Of a DNA stretch of 9,699 nt, positions 1-7,208 are shown one piece after another. The notes beneath the pieces are model-generated. The model worked only from the letters and a program-made list of their open reading frames with translations. It ran no database searches and was not told where the DNA came from. Made by a program: the position numbers and the translations under genes. The number at the start of each line of letters is the position of its first letter. The stretch's first letter is position 1. The DNA lies in the NCBI GenBank assembly GCA_945898105.1, contig CAMDHL010000064.1, forward strand, positions 1 through 9,699, read 5' to 3'. The stretch is from Comamonas sp. lk. Lineage in GTDB: Bacteria > Pseudomonadota > Gammaproteobacteria > Burkholderiales > Burkholderiaceae_C.

Positions 1-1101
1 CGCAAAATTGATGAAGACTTGATGCTGGGGGACACCAGTCGCGCTTTGCACCAAATCCCGGTGTCCGAATTTCCGGTGTTGCTCGACTACACCGGGCGTG
101 GCGTCATTACCACCGCAACATATGCTGCACGCCAGTTCGGCGTAGGCTCGGCCATGGGCTTGATGAAGGCGGCCAAGCTCTGCCCGCAAGCTGTTTTACT
201 ACCGGTGGATTTTGCGCAATACCGGCATTATTCGCAGCGCTTTAAATCCATCATTACCGACATTGCGCCGGTCATGGAAAACCGGGGCGTGGACGAGGTG
301 TATATCGACTTTACCGAGGTACCCGGTGGCCAGCGCGAAGGCGGCCGTGTGCTCGCACGCTTGATTCAAAAGGCAATTCTTGAAGAGACGGGCTTGACCT
401 GTTCGGTAGGTGTGGCGCCCAACAAACTGCTAGCCAAGATGGCCAGTGAATTTAATAAGCCCAATGGTATTTCCATCGTCGCGGAAGAAGACCTGCAGCC
501 CATGATCTGGCCGCTGGCCTGCCGCAAAATCAATGGAATTGGCCCCAAAGCAGACGCCAAGCTCAAGGGCCACGGCATTGACACCATTGGCCAACTGGCG
601 CAGCGAGACCCGGCGTGGCTAGTAGAAACATTTGGCAACAAAACCGGCGTCTGGTTGCATGACGCCGCCTGGGGCCGCGACAACCGGCCCGTGGTCACCG
701 AAAGCGAACCGGTCAGCATGAGTCGGGAAACCACGTTCGACCGGGACCTAGACGCAGTGCGCGACCGCGCCGAGCTGGGCGCCGTGTTCACACGCTTGTG
801 CGAGCAGGTGGCTGCTGATTTGCAGCGCAAAGGCTATGTCGGCAGAACCATCGGTATCAAGCTGCGTTATGCGGATTTTCTGATCGCGACCCGAGACCAT
901 AGCCTGACCCAATACACGGCCGACTCCATCGAAATCCGCCGCGCTGCGGGCCTTTGCCTGAAGCGTGCGCCGCTCCAAAAACGCTTGCGTCTCCTCGGTG
1001 TCAGGGTGGGCTCGCTGCTGCGGGCGGAGGACGCTAAGCTATTGCCCATAGAACCGGAGACACCCCATGACCGCAATGCATTGCTTTTCCCTGACGATTG
1101 A
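1..1101 (+). CDS. dinB: DNA polymerase IV (Y-family translesion polymerase), 5' end missing
   Basis: Error-prone Y-family polymerase that copies damaged DNA and rescues stalled forks in the cytoplasm. The frame is open from the first base, so the gene starts upstream; the N-terminal strand with the first metal-binding aspartate (MDxFxxxVE) is off the window. Seen here: the palm/fingers segment GRGVITTATYAARQFG, the catalytic Asp-Glu pair in GVDEVYIDF (292-297; E. coli has SLDEAY), the family segment SVGVAPNKLLAKMASEFNKP, a helix-hairpin-helix around KINGIGPKADAKL (from 526), and the little-finger domain to the end. The internal TTG/ATG codons near 19-24 are unlikely starts because related proteins continue upstream. 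The C-terminal NALLF (1075-1089) resembles a beta-clamp-binding pentapeptide (inference). The stop TGA (1099-1101) lies inside the next gene. Confidence 0.95.
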   Translation, partial: RKIDEDLMLGDTSRALHQIPVSEFPVLLDYTGRGVITTATYAARQFGVGSAMGLMKAAKLCPQAVLLPVDFAQYRHYSQRFKSIITDIAPVMENRGVDEVYIDFTEVPGGQREGGRVLARLIQKAILEETGLTCSVGVAPNKLLAKMASEFNKPNGISIVAEEDLQPMIWPLACRKINGIGPKADAKLKGHGIDTIGQLAQRDPAWLVETFGNKTGVWLHDAAWGRDNRPVVTESEPVSMSRETTFDRDLDAVRDRAELGAVFTRLCEQVAADLQRKGYVGRTIGIKLRYADFLIATRDHSLTQYTADSIEIRRAAGLCLKRAPLQKRLRLLGVRVGSLLRAEDAKLLPIEPETPHDRNALLFPDD

Positions 1102-1909
1102 AAACCACATCGCCCACCTGGTACTGAACCGCCCCGAGGCCCTGAACACCATGGGACCGCGCTTTTGGAGCGAGTTGGACACCGTACTCACCGATCTGCA
1201 CAAAAACAAAGCTGCCCGCGTGCTGGTGATTAGCAGCGCAGGCAAACATTTCAGCGCGGGCATGGCGCTGGAAAACTTCGCCGGCGCCATCCAGATGGAC
1301 GACCAATCGCCCGAAGGTCGCGCTGCAATTTTTGATAATTTGACCGCTATGCAGGCCACCTTCACCAAATTGGAGACGCTGCGCATTCCGGTAATCGCGG
1401 CCTTGCAGGGCGGCGTGATTGGTGGCGCGGTGGACATGGTCACTGCCTGCTGCATTCGCTACGGCAGCAAAGATACTTTTTTCTGTATCCAGGAAATAAA
1501 TATTGGCATGGTGGCCGATGTCGGCACCTTACAGCGCCTGCCCAAGTTAGTACCGCTGGCCGTGGTGAAAGAACTGGCCTACACCGGAAGACGCATGGGC
1601 GCTGAGAAGGCGCTGGGCTACGGCCTGCTCAACGCCGTTTTTGAAACCCACGAACAAACTGTGGAAGCGGCATTGCAATGCGCCGTTGAGATCGCATCCA
1701 AGCCGCCGGTCGCCATTTGGGGCACCAAGCAAGCAGTGCACTATGCGCGAGACCACACCGTCGATGAAGCGCTCAAACAAATGGGTTGGCTGCAAGCAGC
1801 TATTTGGAGCAACCGCCATGTGGGCGAAGCGGTGATGGCATTTCAGGGCAAGCGCACCGGCAATTACCCGGACCTCGCAGAACTCAAGTCCTTCAACGAC
1901 TTAGCCTGA
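1067..1909 (+). CDS. Crotonase-family enoyl-CoA hydratase/isomerase, probable delta(3,5)-delta(2,4)-dienoyl-CoA isomerase
   Basis: A 280-residue crotonase, the usual length for the superfamily. It probably moves double bonds in dienoyl-CoA intermediates during beta-oxidation of unsaturated fatty acids. The oxyanion-hole segments are KHFSAGMAL (60-68) and GGVIGGAVD (115-123). By spacing, Asp123, Glu143 and Asp151 match the three acidic residues of rat ECH1 (Asp176, Glu196, Asp204), and the stretch around ADVGTLQRLPK (150-160) is nearly the ECH1 sequence. The C-terminal YARDHTVDEAL also matches ECH1. The ATG at 1067 is chosen because GGAGA (1056-1060) sits 6 nt before it, the only good Shine-Dalgarno sequence in the window; ATG 1076 is an alternative. 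It overlaps dinB by 35 bp in another frame, so coupled translation is likely. No other fatty-acid gene is nearby. The exact substrate is inferred; a plain enoyl-CoA hydratase is less likely. Confidence 0.9.
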   Translation: MTAMHCFSLTIENHIAHLVLNRPEALNTMGPRFWSELDTVLTDLHKNKAARVLVISSAGKHFSAGMALENFAGAIQMDDQSPEGRAAIFDNLTAMQATFTKLETLRIPVIAALQGGVIGGAVDMVTACCIRYGSKDTFFCIQEINIGMVADVGTLQRLPKLVPLAVVKELAYTGRRMGAEKALGYGLLNAVFETHEQTVEAALQCAVEIASKPPVAIWGTKQAVHYARDHTVDEALKQMGWLQAAIWSNRHVGEAVMAFQGKRTGNYPDLAELKSFNDLA

Positions 1910-1915
1910 TCGCGC

Positions 1916-2779
1916 TTACTGCCGCGCAGTACGCGTATTGGCCGGAGGCTTTTGCGGATGACTGGTGCGAAAGGGATTGATGTCCAAGCCGCCGCGCCGG
2001 GTGTAGCGGGCATAGACCGATAGCTTGATCGGTTTGCAGCGCGTCCAAATGTCCATAAAGATGCGCTCCACGCATTGCTCATGAAATTCATTGTGGTTGC
2101 GAAAGCTCACCAGGTATTGGAGCAAACCTTCTTGGTCAATCGCATCGCCGGTGTAGCTAATTTGCACGCTGCCCCAATCGGGCTGGCCGGTCACCAGGCA
2201 ATTGCTTTTTAGCAGATTGCTCACTAACACCTCGCTTACCGGCGCCTCACCCAGGCTCACACGCAGCAAATCGGGCGCAGGGGTGTAACGCGTGCATTCA
2301 ATATCCAACCGGTCCAGGCTTAAGCCGTCCAACTCGTAGATGGGTTCGCGATCAAACAATTCGGGCGCGATCAGACGCAGACCCACGCTGCCCTGCACCG
2401 GGGCACCGCGCCACAGTGCTTCGGCCACGTCTTTGCGCATATGGACCAGTACCTCATCGCTATCGGCAAATACGGTGTTGTTAAAGCTATTGAGGTAGAG
2501 CTTGAAGGACTTGCTCTCGATGATGTTGGGGCTTTCGCAAGGCACAGTGAAATGCGCCAGCGCCAGCTGCGGCTTTCCGCGCGGGTTGAGCCAACTCAGC
2601 TCAAACGCCGTCCATAGATCGGCTCCGAAAAATGGGGGGTCGCCCGTAATGCCCAATTCGCTGCGTTTGTCTGAACGTGGCAGCGGGAACAAAAGGCTGG
2701 CGTCATACTGGTCTATGTAGCTGGAGGCTTTGCCCAGCGGTGATTGCTCGGGTTTGGCGGAGGCGGATGTGGTGTTCAT
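1916..2779 (-). CDS. queF: NADPH-dependent 7-cyano-7-deazaguanine (preQ0) reductase
   Basis: Reduces the nitrile of preQ0 to the amine preQ1 with NADPH, the last free-base step before the base is inserted into tRNA for queuosine. The 287 residues and two tandem T-fold halves match the long E. coli type. The N-terminal half has the QueF motif [13 protein letters not shown] (88-100). The C-terminal half has the nucleophile Cys194 in LLKSNCL, Asp201 in QPDWGS, and His233/Glu234 in HNEFHEQC, matching E. coli Cys190, Asp197, His229 and Glu230 with a constant offset of 4. [16 protein letters not shown] follows, as in E. coli. The ATG at 2779 gives the normal N-terminus but has no clear Shine-Dalgarno. 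It lies 6 bp after yaaA on the same strand, so the two are probably co-transcribed. Its TAA faces the crotonase stop 6 bp away. No preQ1 riboswitch was recognised upstream. Confidence 0.97.
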   Translation of the reverse strand: MNTTSASAKPEQSPLGKASSYIDQYDASLLFPLPRSDKRSELGITGDPPFFGADLWTAFELSWLNPRGKPQLALAHFTVPCESPNIIESKSFKLYLNSFNNTVFADSDEVLVHMRKDVAEALWRGAPVQGSVGLRLIAPELFDREPIYELDGLSLDRLDIECTRYTPAPDLLRVSLGEAPVSEVLVSNLLKSNCLVTGQPDWGSVQISYTGDAIDQEGLLQYLVSFRNHNEFHEQCVERIFMDIWTRCKPIKLSVYARYTRRGGLDINPFRTSHPQKPPANTRTARQ

Positions 2780-2785
2780 AGCTTT

Positions 2786-3565
2786 TTAGGCGCCTGCTAA
2801 CTTGCGGCGAAACACCAATCGATCTGGCGTGGACACCTTAGCAGCCAGCTTGTAGCTATCGCCGGTGAAGTCCTGCAATTGCTCCGGCTTATCCATGCGC
2901 TGCTCAATCGCAAAACGCATCATGGCGCCGCGCGCTCGTTTAGCGTTGAAACTGATAATTTTGTACACGCCGTTTTTATAGTCTTCAAACACACATTCAA
3001 TCACCTTCGCCTTGAGTAACTTAGGCTTGACGGATTTGAAATACTCTTGCGAAGCCAGGTTAACGAGCACCGGCTCGGCATCGCCCTGCAGGCGTTCATT
3101 CAGGTAATCGGTGATGCGACTGCCCCAGAACTGGTACAGATCGCTTCCTTGCTCCGTGGGCAAGCGGGTGCCCATTTCGAGACGGTAGGGCTGCATCAAG
3201 TCCAAAGGCCGCAGCACACCGTACAAACCGCTGAGCACGCACACATGCGCTTGCGCCCAGGCCAAAGCATCTTCACCCAGCGCGCGAGCGTTCAGGCCGT
3301 CATAGACATCACCGTTAAAGGCTAGCAGCGCCTGGCGTGCATTTCTTTCCGTCGCGCGCGGCGACCACGCTTGGTAACGCGCCACGTTCAGGCCGGACAG
3401 CGCGTCACTTAAATCCATGAGTTCGGAAATTTGCGGTGGCGTGTAGCCGCGCAGTACCTTGATAAGCGCTTGCGACTGCTTGACAAATAAAGGCGCCGAA
3501 TGCGTCTGCAACTTGAGTGGTGTTTCGTAATCCAGGGACTTGGCGGGCGAGAGAACAAACAGCAT
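2786..3565 (-). CDS. yaaA: Peroxide stress protein YaaA (DUF328/UPF0246)
   Basis: Family member of 259 residues (E. coli YaaA is about the same length). In E. coli the protein is induced by hydrogen peroxide and lowers damage from free intracellular iron; the molecular activity is uncertain and DNA binding has been reported. Family motifs seen: SPAKSLDYE (6-14), FNGDVYDGL (83-91), the long block from LSGLYGVLRPLDL to PYRLEMG (111-132), NLASQEYF (169-176) and FNAKRARG (206-213). The start is placed at ATG 3565 because MLFVLSPAKSLDY is the canonical N-terminus; a GTG at 3583 would add six residues without a ribosome-binding site. No good Shine-Dalgarno precedes either. It is followed after 6 bp by queF. 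No OxyR site was recognised upstream. Confidence 0.95.
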   Translation of the reverse strand: MLFVLSPAKSLDYETPLKLQTHSAPLFVKQSQALIKVLRGYTPPQISELMDLSDALSGLNVARYQAWSPRATERNARQALLAFNGDVYDGLNARALGEDALAWAQAHVCVLSGLYGVLRPLDLMQPYRLEMGTRLPTEQGSDLYQFWGSRITDYLNERLQGDAEPVLVNLASQEYFKSVKPKLLKAKVIECVFEDYKNGVYKIISFNAKRARGAMMRFAIEQRMDKPEQLQDFTGDSYKLAAKVSTPDRLVFRRKLAGA

Positions 3566-3633
3566 AGTCTTGATCGGGTGCACAGGTGAAAGCCGAATTG
3601 TCGCCTGAAGTTCGGACGGGCGTACGCCACAAT

Positions 3634-3661
3634 GGGCTTACGCTGCGCAATGCCTAAGCCC
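3634..3661 (-). other. Intergenic hairpin, possible weak terminator after the DUF2798 gene
   Basis: GGGCTTA (3634-3640) and TAAGCCC (3655-3661) form a perfect 7-bp inverted repeat with a 14-nt loop. It lies about 70 nt after the DUF2798 stop and 70 nt before the yaaA start, both read on the minus strand. No T-run follows in that direction, so it is not a standard intrinsic terminator. The rest of 3566-3730 shows no gene and no convincing promoter; GGCGTACGCC at 3619-3628 is a 10-bp palindrome. Confidence 0.25.
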
Positions 3662-3730
3662 TGGTCGAGGCCAAATAGCCAACGCAAACCCCGCAGCCAG
3701 CAGCCCGGTGTAAGCCGCGCTGCCGCTGCG

Positions 3731-3994
3731 CTAGGGCATCTCGACCACTCTGCTGGTCAGGCGGCGCACGAATGGGAGCACTGCCATCAAGGTCGGAAAG
3801 GCGATGAGCCAAGAGAGGCCCCAAGAGCCAAGCCACAGTTGCAGCACGCCGGGCGCCAAGCCCACGCCGCGCAAGGTGCTGATTCCTGAAATCAAGCAGG
3901 TCATGATGCAGGACAAGAAAAAAGGCAGGACGATTGCCGCATAGCGCGCTGGCAATTTACGAAAGCCGGTTGACGGTGGGGACAGGTTTTCCAT
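3731..3994 (-). CDS. Small two-helix membrane protein, DUF2798 type
   Basis: Hypothetical inner-membrane protein of 87 residues with no known function. After a short polar N-terminus (MENLSPPSTGFRKLPARY) there are two hydrophobic segments: AAIVLPFFLSCIMTCLISGI (about 19-38), and LWLGSWGLSWLIAFPTLMAV (about 52-71), then a basic tail with VRRLTSRVVE. The order PARY, helix, SGISTLRxxGLAPG, helix, basic VRRL tail is what I know from DUF2798 (PF11391). ATG 3994 is chosen because the sequence from there is family-like; ATG 4090 would add 32 residues rich in Arg and Ser with no resemblance to the family. GGAAG lies about 13 nt upstream, too far for a good ribosome-binding site. It is divergent from valS and followed by yaaA after 165 bp. 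The family call is from memory. Confidence 0.75.
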   Translation of the reverse strand: MENLSPPSTGFRKLPARYAAIVLPFFLSCIMTCLISGISTLRGVGLAPGVLQLWLGSWGLSWLIAFPTLMAVLPFVRRLTSRVVEMP

Positions 3995-4037
3995 GGGTGC
4001 GATGGTAACTTCCGGGCGCCAACTGCAGGCGCCTCTG

Positions 4038-4043
4038 TAAAAT
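4038..4043 (+). promoter_or_regulatory. Candidate -10 box for valS
   Basis: TAAAAT at 4038-4043, directly preceded by TG, resembles the sigma-70 -10 element and would give a leader of about 50 nt before the valS ATG. No convincing -35 is seen 17 bp upstream. Between it and valS, GCCGCCGCA/TGCGGCTGC (4062-4080) can form a GC-rich stem with one mismatch and a very small loop. Inference only. Confidence 0.35.
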
Positions 4044-4100
4044 TGACGCTCTTTCCCCTGCGCCGCCGCACTGCGGCTGCGGCCACTCATTTAAAGCCCC

Positions 4101-7100
4101 ATGTCAACAACACTTCCTGACCAGCCCGGATTGCAATCCCTGTCCAAGTCTTTTGAACCCGCTGCGCTAGAGGCACACTGGGGGCCGGAATGGGAAAAAC
4201 GCGGTTACGGCCTGGCAGGCGTGCGTGGCAGCGGCCAGGCCGACGCCAGTCAACCCTCGTTTGCAATTCAGCTACCGCCGCCCAATGTGACCGGCACGCT
4301 GCACATGGGGCATGCGTTTAACCAAACCATCATGGACAGCCTGACGCGCTATCACCGCATGCGCGGCTTTAACACCGCATGGGTGCCGGGCACCGACCAT
4401 GCAGGCATCGCCACCCAGATCGTAGTGGAGCGCCAATTGCAGGACAAGGGCATCAGCCGCCACGCCATGGGCGCGACGCCACCTGAAGCGCGCAAAAACT
4501 TTATCGCCAAGGTTTGGGAGTGGAAAGAAGAGTCGGGCAACACCATTACCCGCCAGATGCGCCGCATGGGCGACAGCGTGGACTGGAGCCGCGAGTACTT
4601 CACGATGGACGCCAAGCTTTCGGGCGTGGTGACCGAAACCTTTGTGCGCCTTTACGAACAGGGCCTGATCTACCGGGGTAAACGTTTGGTCAACTGGGAT
4701 CCGGTGCTGATGAGCGCAGTGTCCGACCTGGAAGTGGAAGCCACCGAGTCCGAAGGCAAGATGCACTACATCTGCTACCCCTTTGCGGACGGCCCGCAGC
4801 TGATCGATGGCGTGATGCAACAGGGCATGACGATTGCCACCACCCGCCCCGAAACCATGATGGCCGATGGCGCGCTGGCGGTACACCCAGAAGATGAGCG
4901 CTACCAACACCTGGTAGGTAAGCTGGTGGATCTGCCGCTGTGCGACCGTCAAATCCCCATCATCGCAGACGACTTTGTGGATCGCGCTTTTGGTTCGGGC
5001 TGCGTCAAGATCACCGGCGCCCACGACTTCAACGACTACGCTTGCGCCCAACGCCACGATCTACCGCTGATCACCATCTTTACTCTGGATGCCAAGATCA
5101 ACGCCAACGGCCCCGCCGCCTATCAAGGCCTGGACCGCTTCGAAGCGCGCAAAGCCGTCAACCGAGATCTGGAAGCACAAGGCTTGATACTGGAAATCAA
5201 ACCCCACAAAATGATGCTCCCGATTTGCGCCCGCACCGGCCAAGTGGTCGAGCCCATGCTGACCGACCAGTGGTTTGTGGCCATGAACAAGGTCAGCGAA
5301 AAAGACCCTACGGGCAAAAGCATTGCGCAAAAAGCCATAGACGCGGTGCAATCAGGCGAAGTGAAATTTGTGCCCGAAAACTGGATCAACACCTACAACC
5401 AATGGATGAATAACATCCAAGACTGGTGCATTAGCCGCCAACTGTGGTGGGGGCACCAGATCCCAGCTTGGTACACCGACGGCACCTTGGTGGATGGCGC
5501 TGATTTCATAGTAGCCACCAGCGAAGAGGACGCACAAACCAAAGCACGCGCAGCAGGTTACCAAGGCCCCCTGCGCCGCGACGAAGACGTACTGGACACC
5601 TGGTACTCCAGCGCCCTAGTACCCTTTAGCACCATGGGCTGGCCAGATAGCGCACCGGAGGCTGGCGAGGGCGGCGATACAAATGAGCCGCAGGAGGGCA
5701 CCGGGCTCGGTCGCAGCGATTTGGCGCGCGAAGCGCGTATGAGCAAGACCGAGTCCGGTGCGCTTCGCAGCGAAAGCGAAAACACCGCGAGTGACTACGA
5801 CCTGTACCTCCCCAGCAGCGTACTAGTCACCGGCTACGACATCATCTTCTTCTGGGTCGCCCGAATGATCATGATGACCACACACTTCACCGGTCGCGTG
5901 CCCTTCAAAGACGTTTACATCCACGGCCTGGTGCGCGATGCCCAAGGCAAAAAGATGAGCAAGTCCGAAGGCAATGTGCTCGACCCAGTAGACCTGATAG
6001 ACGGCATTTCGCTTGAGCCCCTGCTGTACAAGCGCAGCCAGGGTTTGCGCAAACCCGAGACCGCGCCGCAAGTGCGCAAAAACACCCAAAAAGAATTCCC
6101 TGAAGGCATACCAGCCTACGGTGCGGACGCATTGCGATTTACCTTTGCCGCACTCGCCAGCTTGGGCCGTAACATCAACTTTGACAGCAAGCGCTGCGAA
6201 GGCTATCGCAACTTTTGTAACAAACTGTGGAACGCAACCCGCTTTGTGCTGATGAACTGCGAAGGCCAGGACTGCGGTTTGCAGGAACACACCAAAGAGC
6301 AATGCACCCCCCCGCGCGTGGGCGCAGATGGGCAAGACATCCCTGCCGGCCCTTTCTACCAATACTTAAAGTTCAGCCAGGCCGACCGCTGGATCAGCTC
6401 TGTTTTGCAGCAAACCGAAGACCAAGTGGCCAAAGCCTTTGCCGAGTACCGGTTGGACAATGTGGCCACTGCCATCTATGAATTTGTGTGGAACGAATAC
6501 TGCGACTGGTATCTGGAAATTGCCAAAGTACAAATTCAAAACGGCGACCCGGCACAACAACGCGCCACGCGCCGCACGCTGATCCGCACCTTGGAAGCCA
6601 TCTTGCGTCTAGCGCATCCGGTGATTCCATTTATTACCGAAGAGCTTTGGCAAAAAGTTGCACCAGTGGCCGGCATGGCCGGTGCCTCGGTCAGTATTGC
6701 GCGCTATCCCGAGGCGCAACTGAACAAGGTGGACCCGCAAGCGATTGCCAACGTCAACCAGCTCAAAGCACTGGTCGATGCCTGCCGCAATTTGCGCGGC
6801 GAGATGAATGTGTCGCCGGCCACCAAAATGCCGCTATTCGCTTTGGGTAATGCCGACTTTATGCGCGCCAATGGCAAAGTCTTACAAGCGCTTGCCAAAC
6901 TCAGCGATGTGAAAGTGTTTGACGACGAAGGCTCCTGGCAAATCGCCGCCCAAGCCGCTCCCGTGGCCGTAGTGGGTGACATCCGCATGTGCTTGTTCAT
7001 CGAAGTGGATGTGGCCGCAGAGAAGGTGCGCCTATCCAAAGAAATAGCGCGACTGGAAGGCGAAATAACCAAGGCGCAGGGCAAGCTGTCCAACGAGGCC

Positions 7101-7208
7101 TTTGTAGCGAAAGCACCGCCCGCCGTGATTACCCAAGAACGCCAGCGCATGGCGGATTTTGAAAGTACCTTGGATAAGGTACGGGGGCAGTTGGGGCGTT
7201 TGGCTTAA
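4101..7208 (+). CDS. valS: Valine--tRNA ligase with an unusual internal insertion
   Basis: Class I cytoplasmic synthetase that charges tRNA-Val and edits mischarged threonine. Domains in order: Rossmann fold with the HIGH motif as HMGH (68-71); CP1 editing domain with TTRPET (247-252) and AHDFNDY (307-313); [18 protein letters not shown]; the second half of the catalytic fold with KMSKS (618-622); anticodon-binding helical domain (from ADRWI near 761, with [12 protein letters not shown]); and the C-terminal coiled-coil arm (about 972-1034). All signature motifs are intact, so it should be active. At 1035 residues it is longer than E. coli ValRS (951). Most of the excess is an insertion between GWP (513-515) and PSSV (571-574), described separately; a smaller extension lies at 722-762. 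ATG 4101 gives the expected N-terminus but has no Shine-Dalgarno. The stop TAA shares bases with the stop of the convergent LOG gene. Confidence 0.97.
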   Translation: MSTTLPDQPGLQSLSKSFEPAALEAHWGPEWEKRGYGLAGVRGSGQADASQPSFAIQLPPPNVTGTLHMGHAFNQTIMDSLTRYHRMRGFNTAWVPGTDHAGIATQIVVERQLQDKGISRHAMGATPPEARKNFIAKVWEWKEESGNTITRQMRRMGDSVDWSREYFTMDAKLSGVVTETFVRLYEQGLIYRGKRLVNWDPVLMSAVSDLEVEATESEGKMHYICYPFADGPQLIDGVMQQGMTIATTRPETMMADGALAVHPEDERYQHLVGKLVDLPLCDRQIPIIADDFVDRAFGSGCVKITGAHDFNDYACAQRHDLPLITIFTLDAKINANGPAAYQGLDRFEARKAVNRDLEAQGLILEIKPHKMMLPICARTGQVVEPMLTDQWFVAMNKVSEKDPTGKSIAQKAIDAVQSGEVKFVPENWINTYNQWMNNIQDWCISRQLWWGHQIPAWYTDGTLVDGADFIVATSEEDAQTKARAAGYQGPLRRDEDVLDTWYSSALVPFSTMGWPDSAPEAGEGGDTNEPQEGTGLGRSDLAREARMSKTESGALRSESENTASDYDLYLPSSVLVTGYDIIFFWVARMIMMTTHFTGRVPFKDVYIHGLVRDAQGKKMSKSEGNVLDPVDLIDGISLEPLLYKRSQGLRKPETAPQVRKNTQKEFPEGIPAYGADALRFTFAALASLGRNINFDSKRCEGYRNFCNKLWNATRFVLMNCEGQDCGLQEHTKEQCTPPRVGADGQDIPAGPFYQYLKFSQADRWISSVLQQTEDQVAKAFAEYRLDNVATAIYEFVWNEYCDWYLEIAKVQIQNGDPAQQRATRRTLIRTLEAILRLAHPVIPFITEELWQKVAPVAGMAGASVSIARYPEAQLNKVDPQAIANVNQLKALVDACRNLRGEMNVSPATKMPLFALGNADFMRANGKVLQALAKLSDVKVFDDEGSWQIAAQAAPVAVVGDIRMCLFIEVDVAAEKVRLSKEIARLEGEITKAQGKLSNEAFVAKAPPAVITQERQRMADFESTLDKVRGQLGRLA
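5646..5810 (+). other. In-frame insertion region within valS (residues 516-570)
   Basis: These 55 codons separate the conserved GWP from [16 protein letters not shown]. coli ValRS has about 10 residues here (ENTDALRQFH), so roughly 45 are extra, about 135 bp. The peptide is rich in Glu, Ser, Gly, Arg and Asp, has almost no hydrophobic residues until YDLYL, and would be a disordered surface loop ahead of KMSKS. The native part is probably the last dozen residues ([11 protein letters not shown]), which resemble the usual connector. The reading frame is kept on both sides with all later motifs intact, so this is not a frameshift artefact. No protease or intein motif is present, and the segment is too short for an intein. 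Confidence 0.85.
5698..5778. repeat. Palindromic element core inside valS: 15-bp inverted repeat plus nested and adjacent hairpins
   Basis: The left arm GCACCGGGCTCGGTC (5698-5712) and right arm GACCGAGTCCGGTGC (5747-5761) are reverse complements at 14 of 15 positions, with a 34-nt centre. That centre holds CGCGC-GAA-GCGCG (5725-5737), a perfect 5-bp stem with a GAA loop. Directly after the right arm, CGCTTCGC-A-GCGAAAGCG (5761-5778) pairs as 8 bp with one bulged A. TCGCAGCGA occurs twice in direct orientation (5711-5719 and 5765-5773). This density of structure is unlike the rest of valS and coincides with the extra residues. It resembles a REP/BIME-like or RPE-like miniature element; only one copy is in the window, so dispersal is unproven. 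Confidence 0.7.

Noticed and set aside
3566..3583. GTG start for yaaA at 3583
   Set aside because: It adds six residues not seen in the family and has no ribosome-binding site; MLFVLSPAKSLDY from ATG 3565 is canonical.
3619..3628. Perfect palindrome GGCGTACGCC upstream of yaaA
   Set aside because: Ten-base palindromes are expected several times in a window this size; no spacing to a promoter supports an operator.
3638..3730. Open frame continuing 30 codons after the DUF2798 TAG, in frame, with a hydrophobic stretch (AYTGLLAAGFALAIW)
   Set aside because: The TAG is where the family normally ends and no readthrough signal is visible; a 30-codon open stretch is expected by chance in GC-rich DNA.
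3995..4090. ATG at 4090 as start of the DUF2798 gene
   Set aside because: The 32 added residues are Arg/Ser/Ala-rich and unlike the family; the recognisable protein begins at 3994.
4272..5057. Long antisense open frame (261 codons) opposite valS, and similar ones at 5823-6362 (minus) and 8707-9594 (plus)
   Set aside because: They lie wholly opposite well-supported genes, have no recognisable domain and a composition typical of reversed GC-rich codons.
5665..5791. GCGAG at 5665-5669 and 5787-5791 as target-site duplication of the valS element
   Set aside because: The copies are 122 bp apart, not a multiple of three, so insertion between them would have broken the frame.
5646..5810. Intein, intron or assembly error as explanation of the valS insertion
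   Set aside because: Far too short for an intein and without splice-motif residues; no group I/II features; frame and all downstream motifs are intact.
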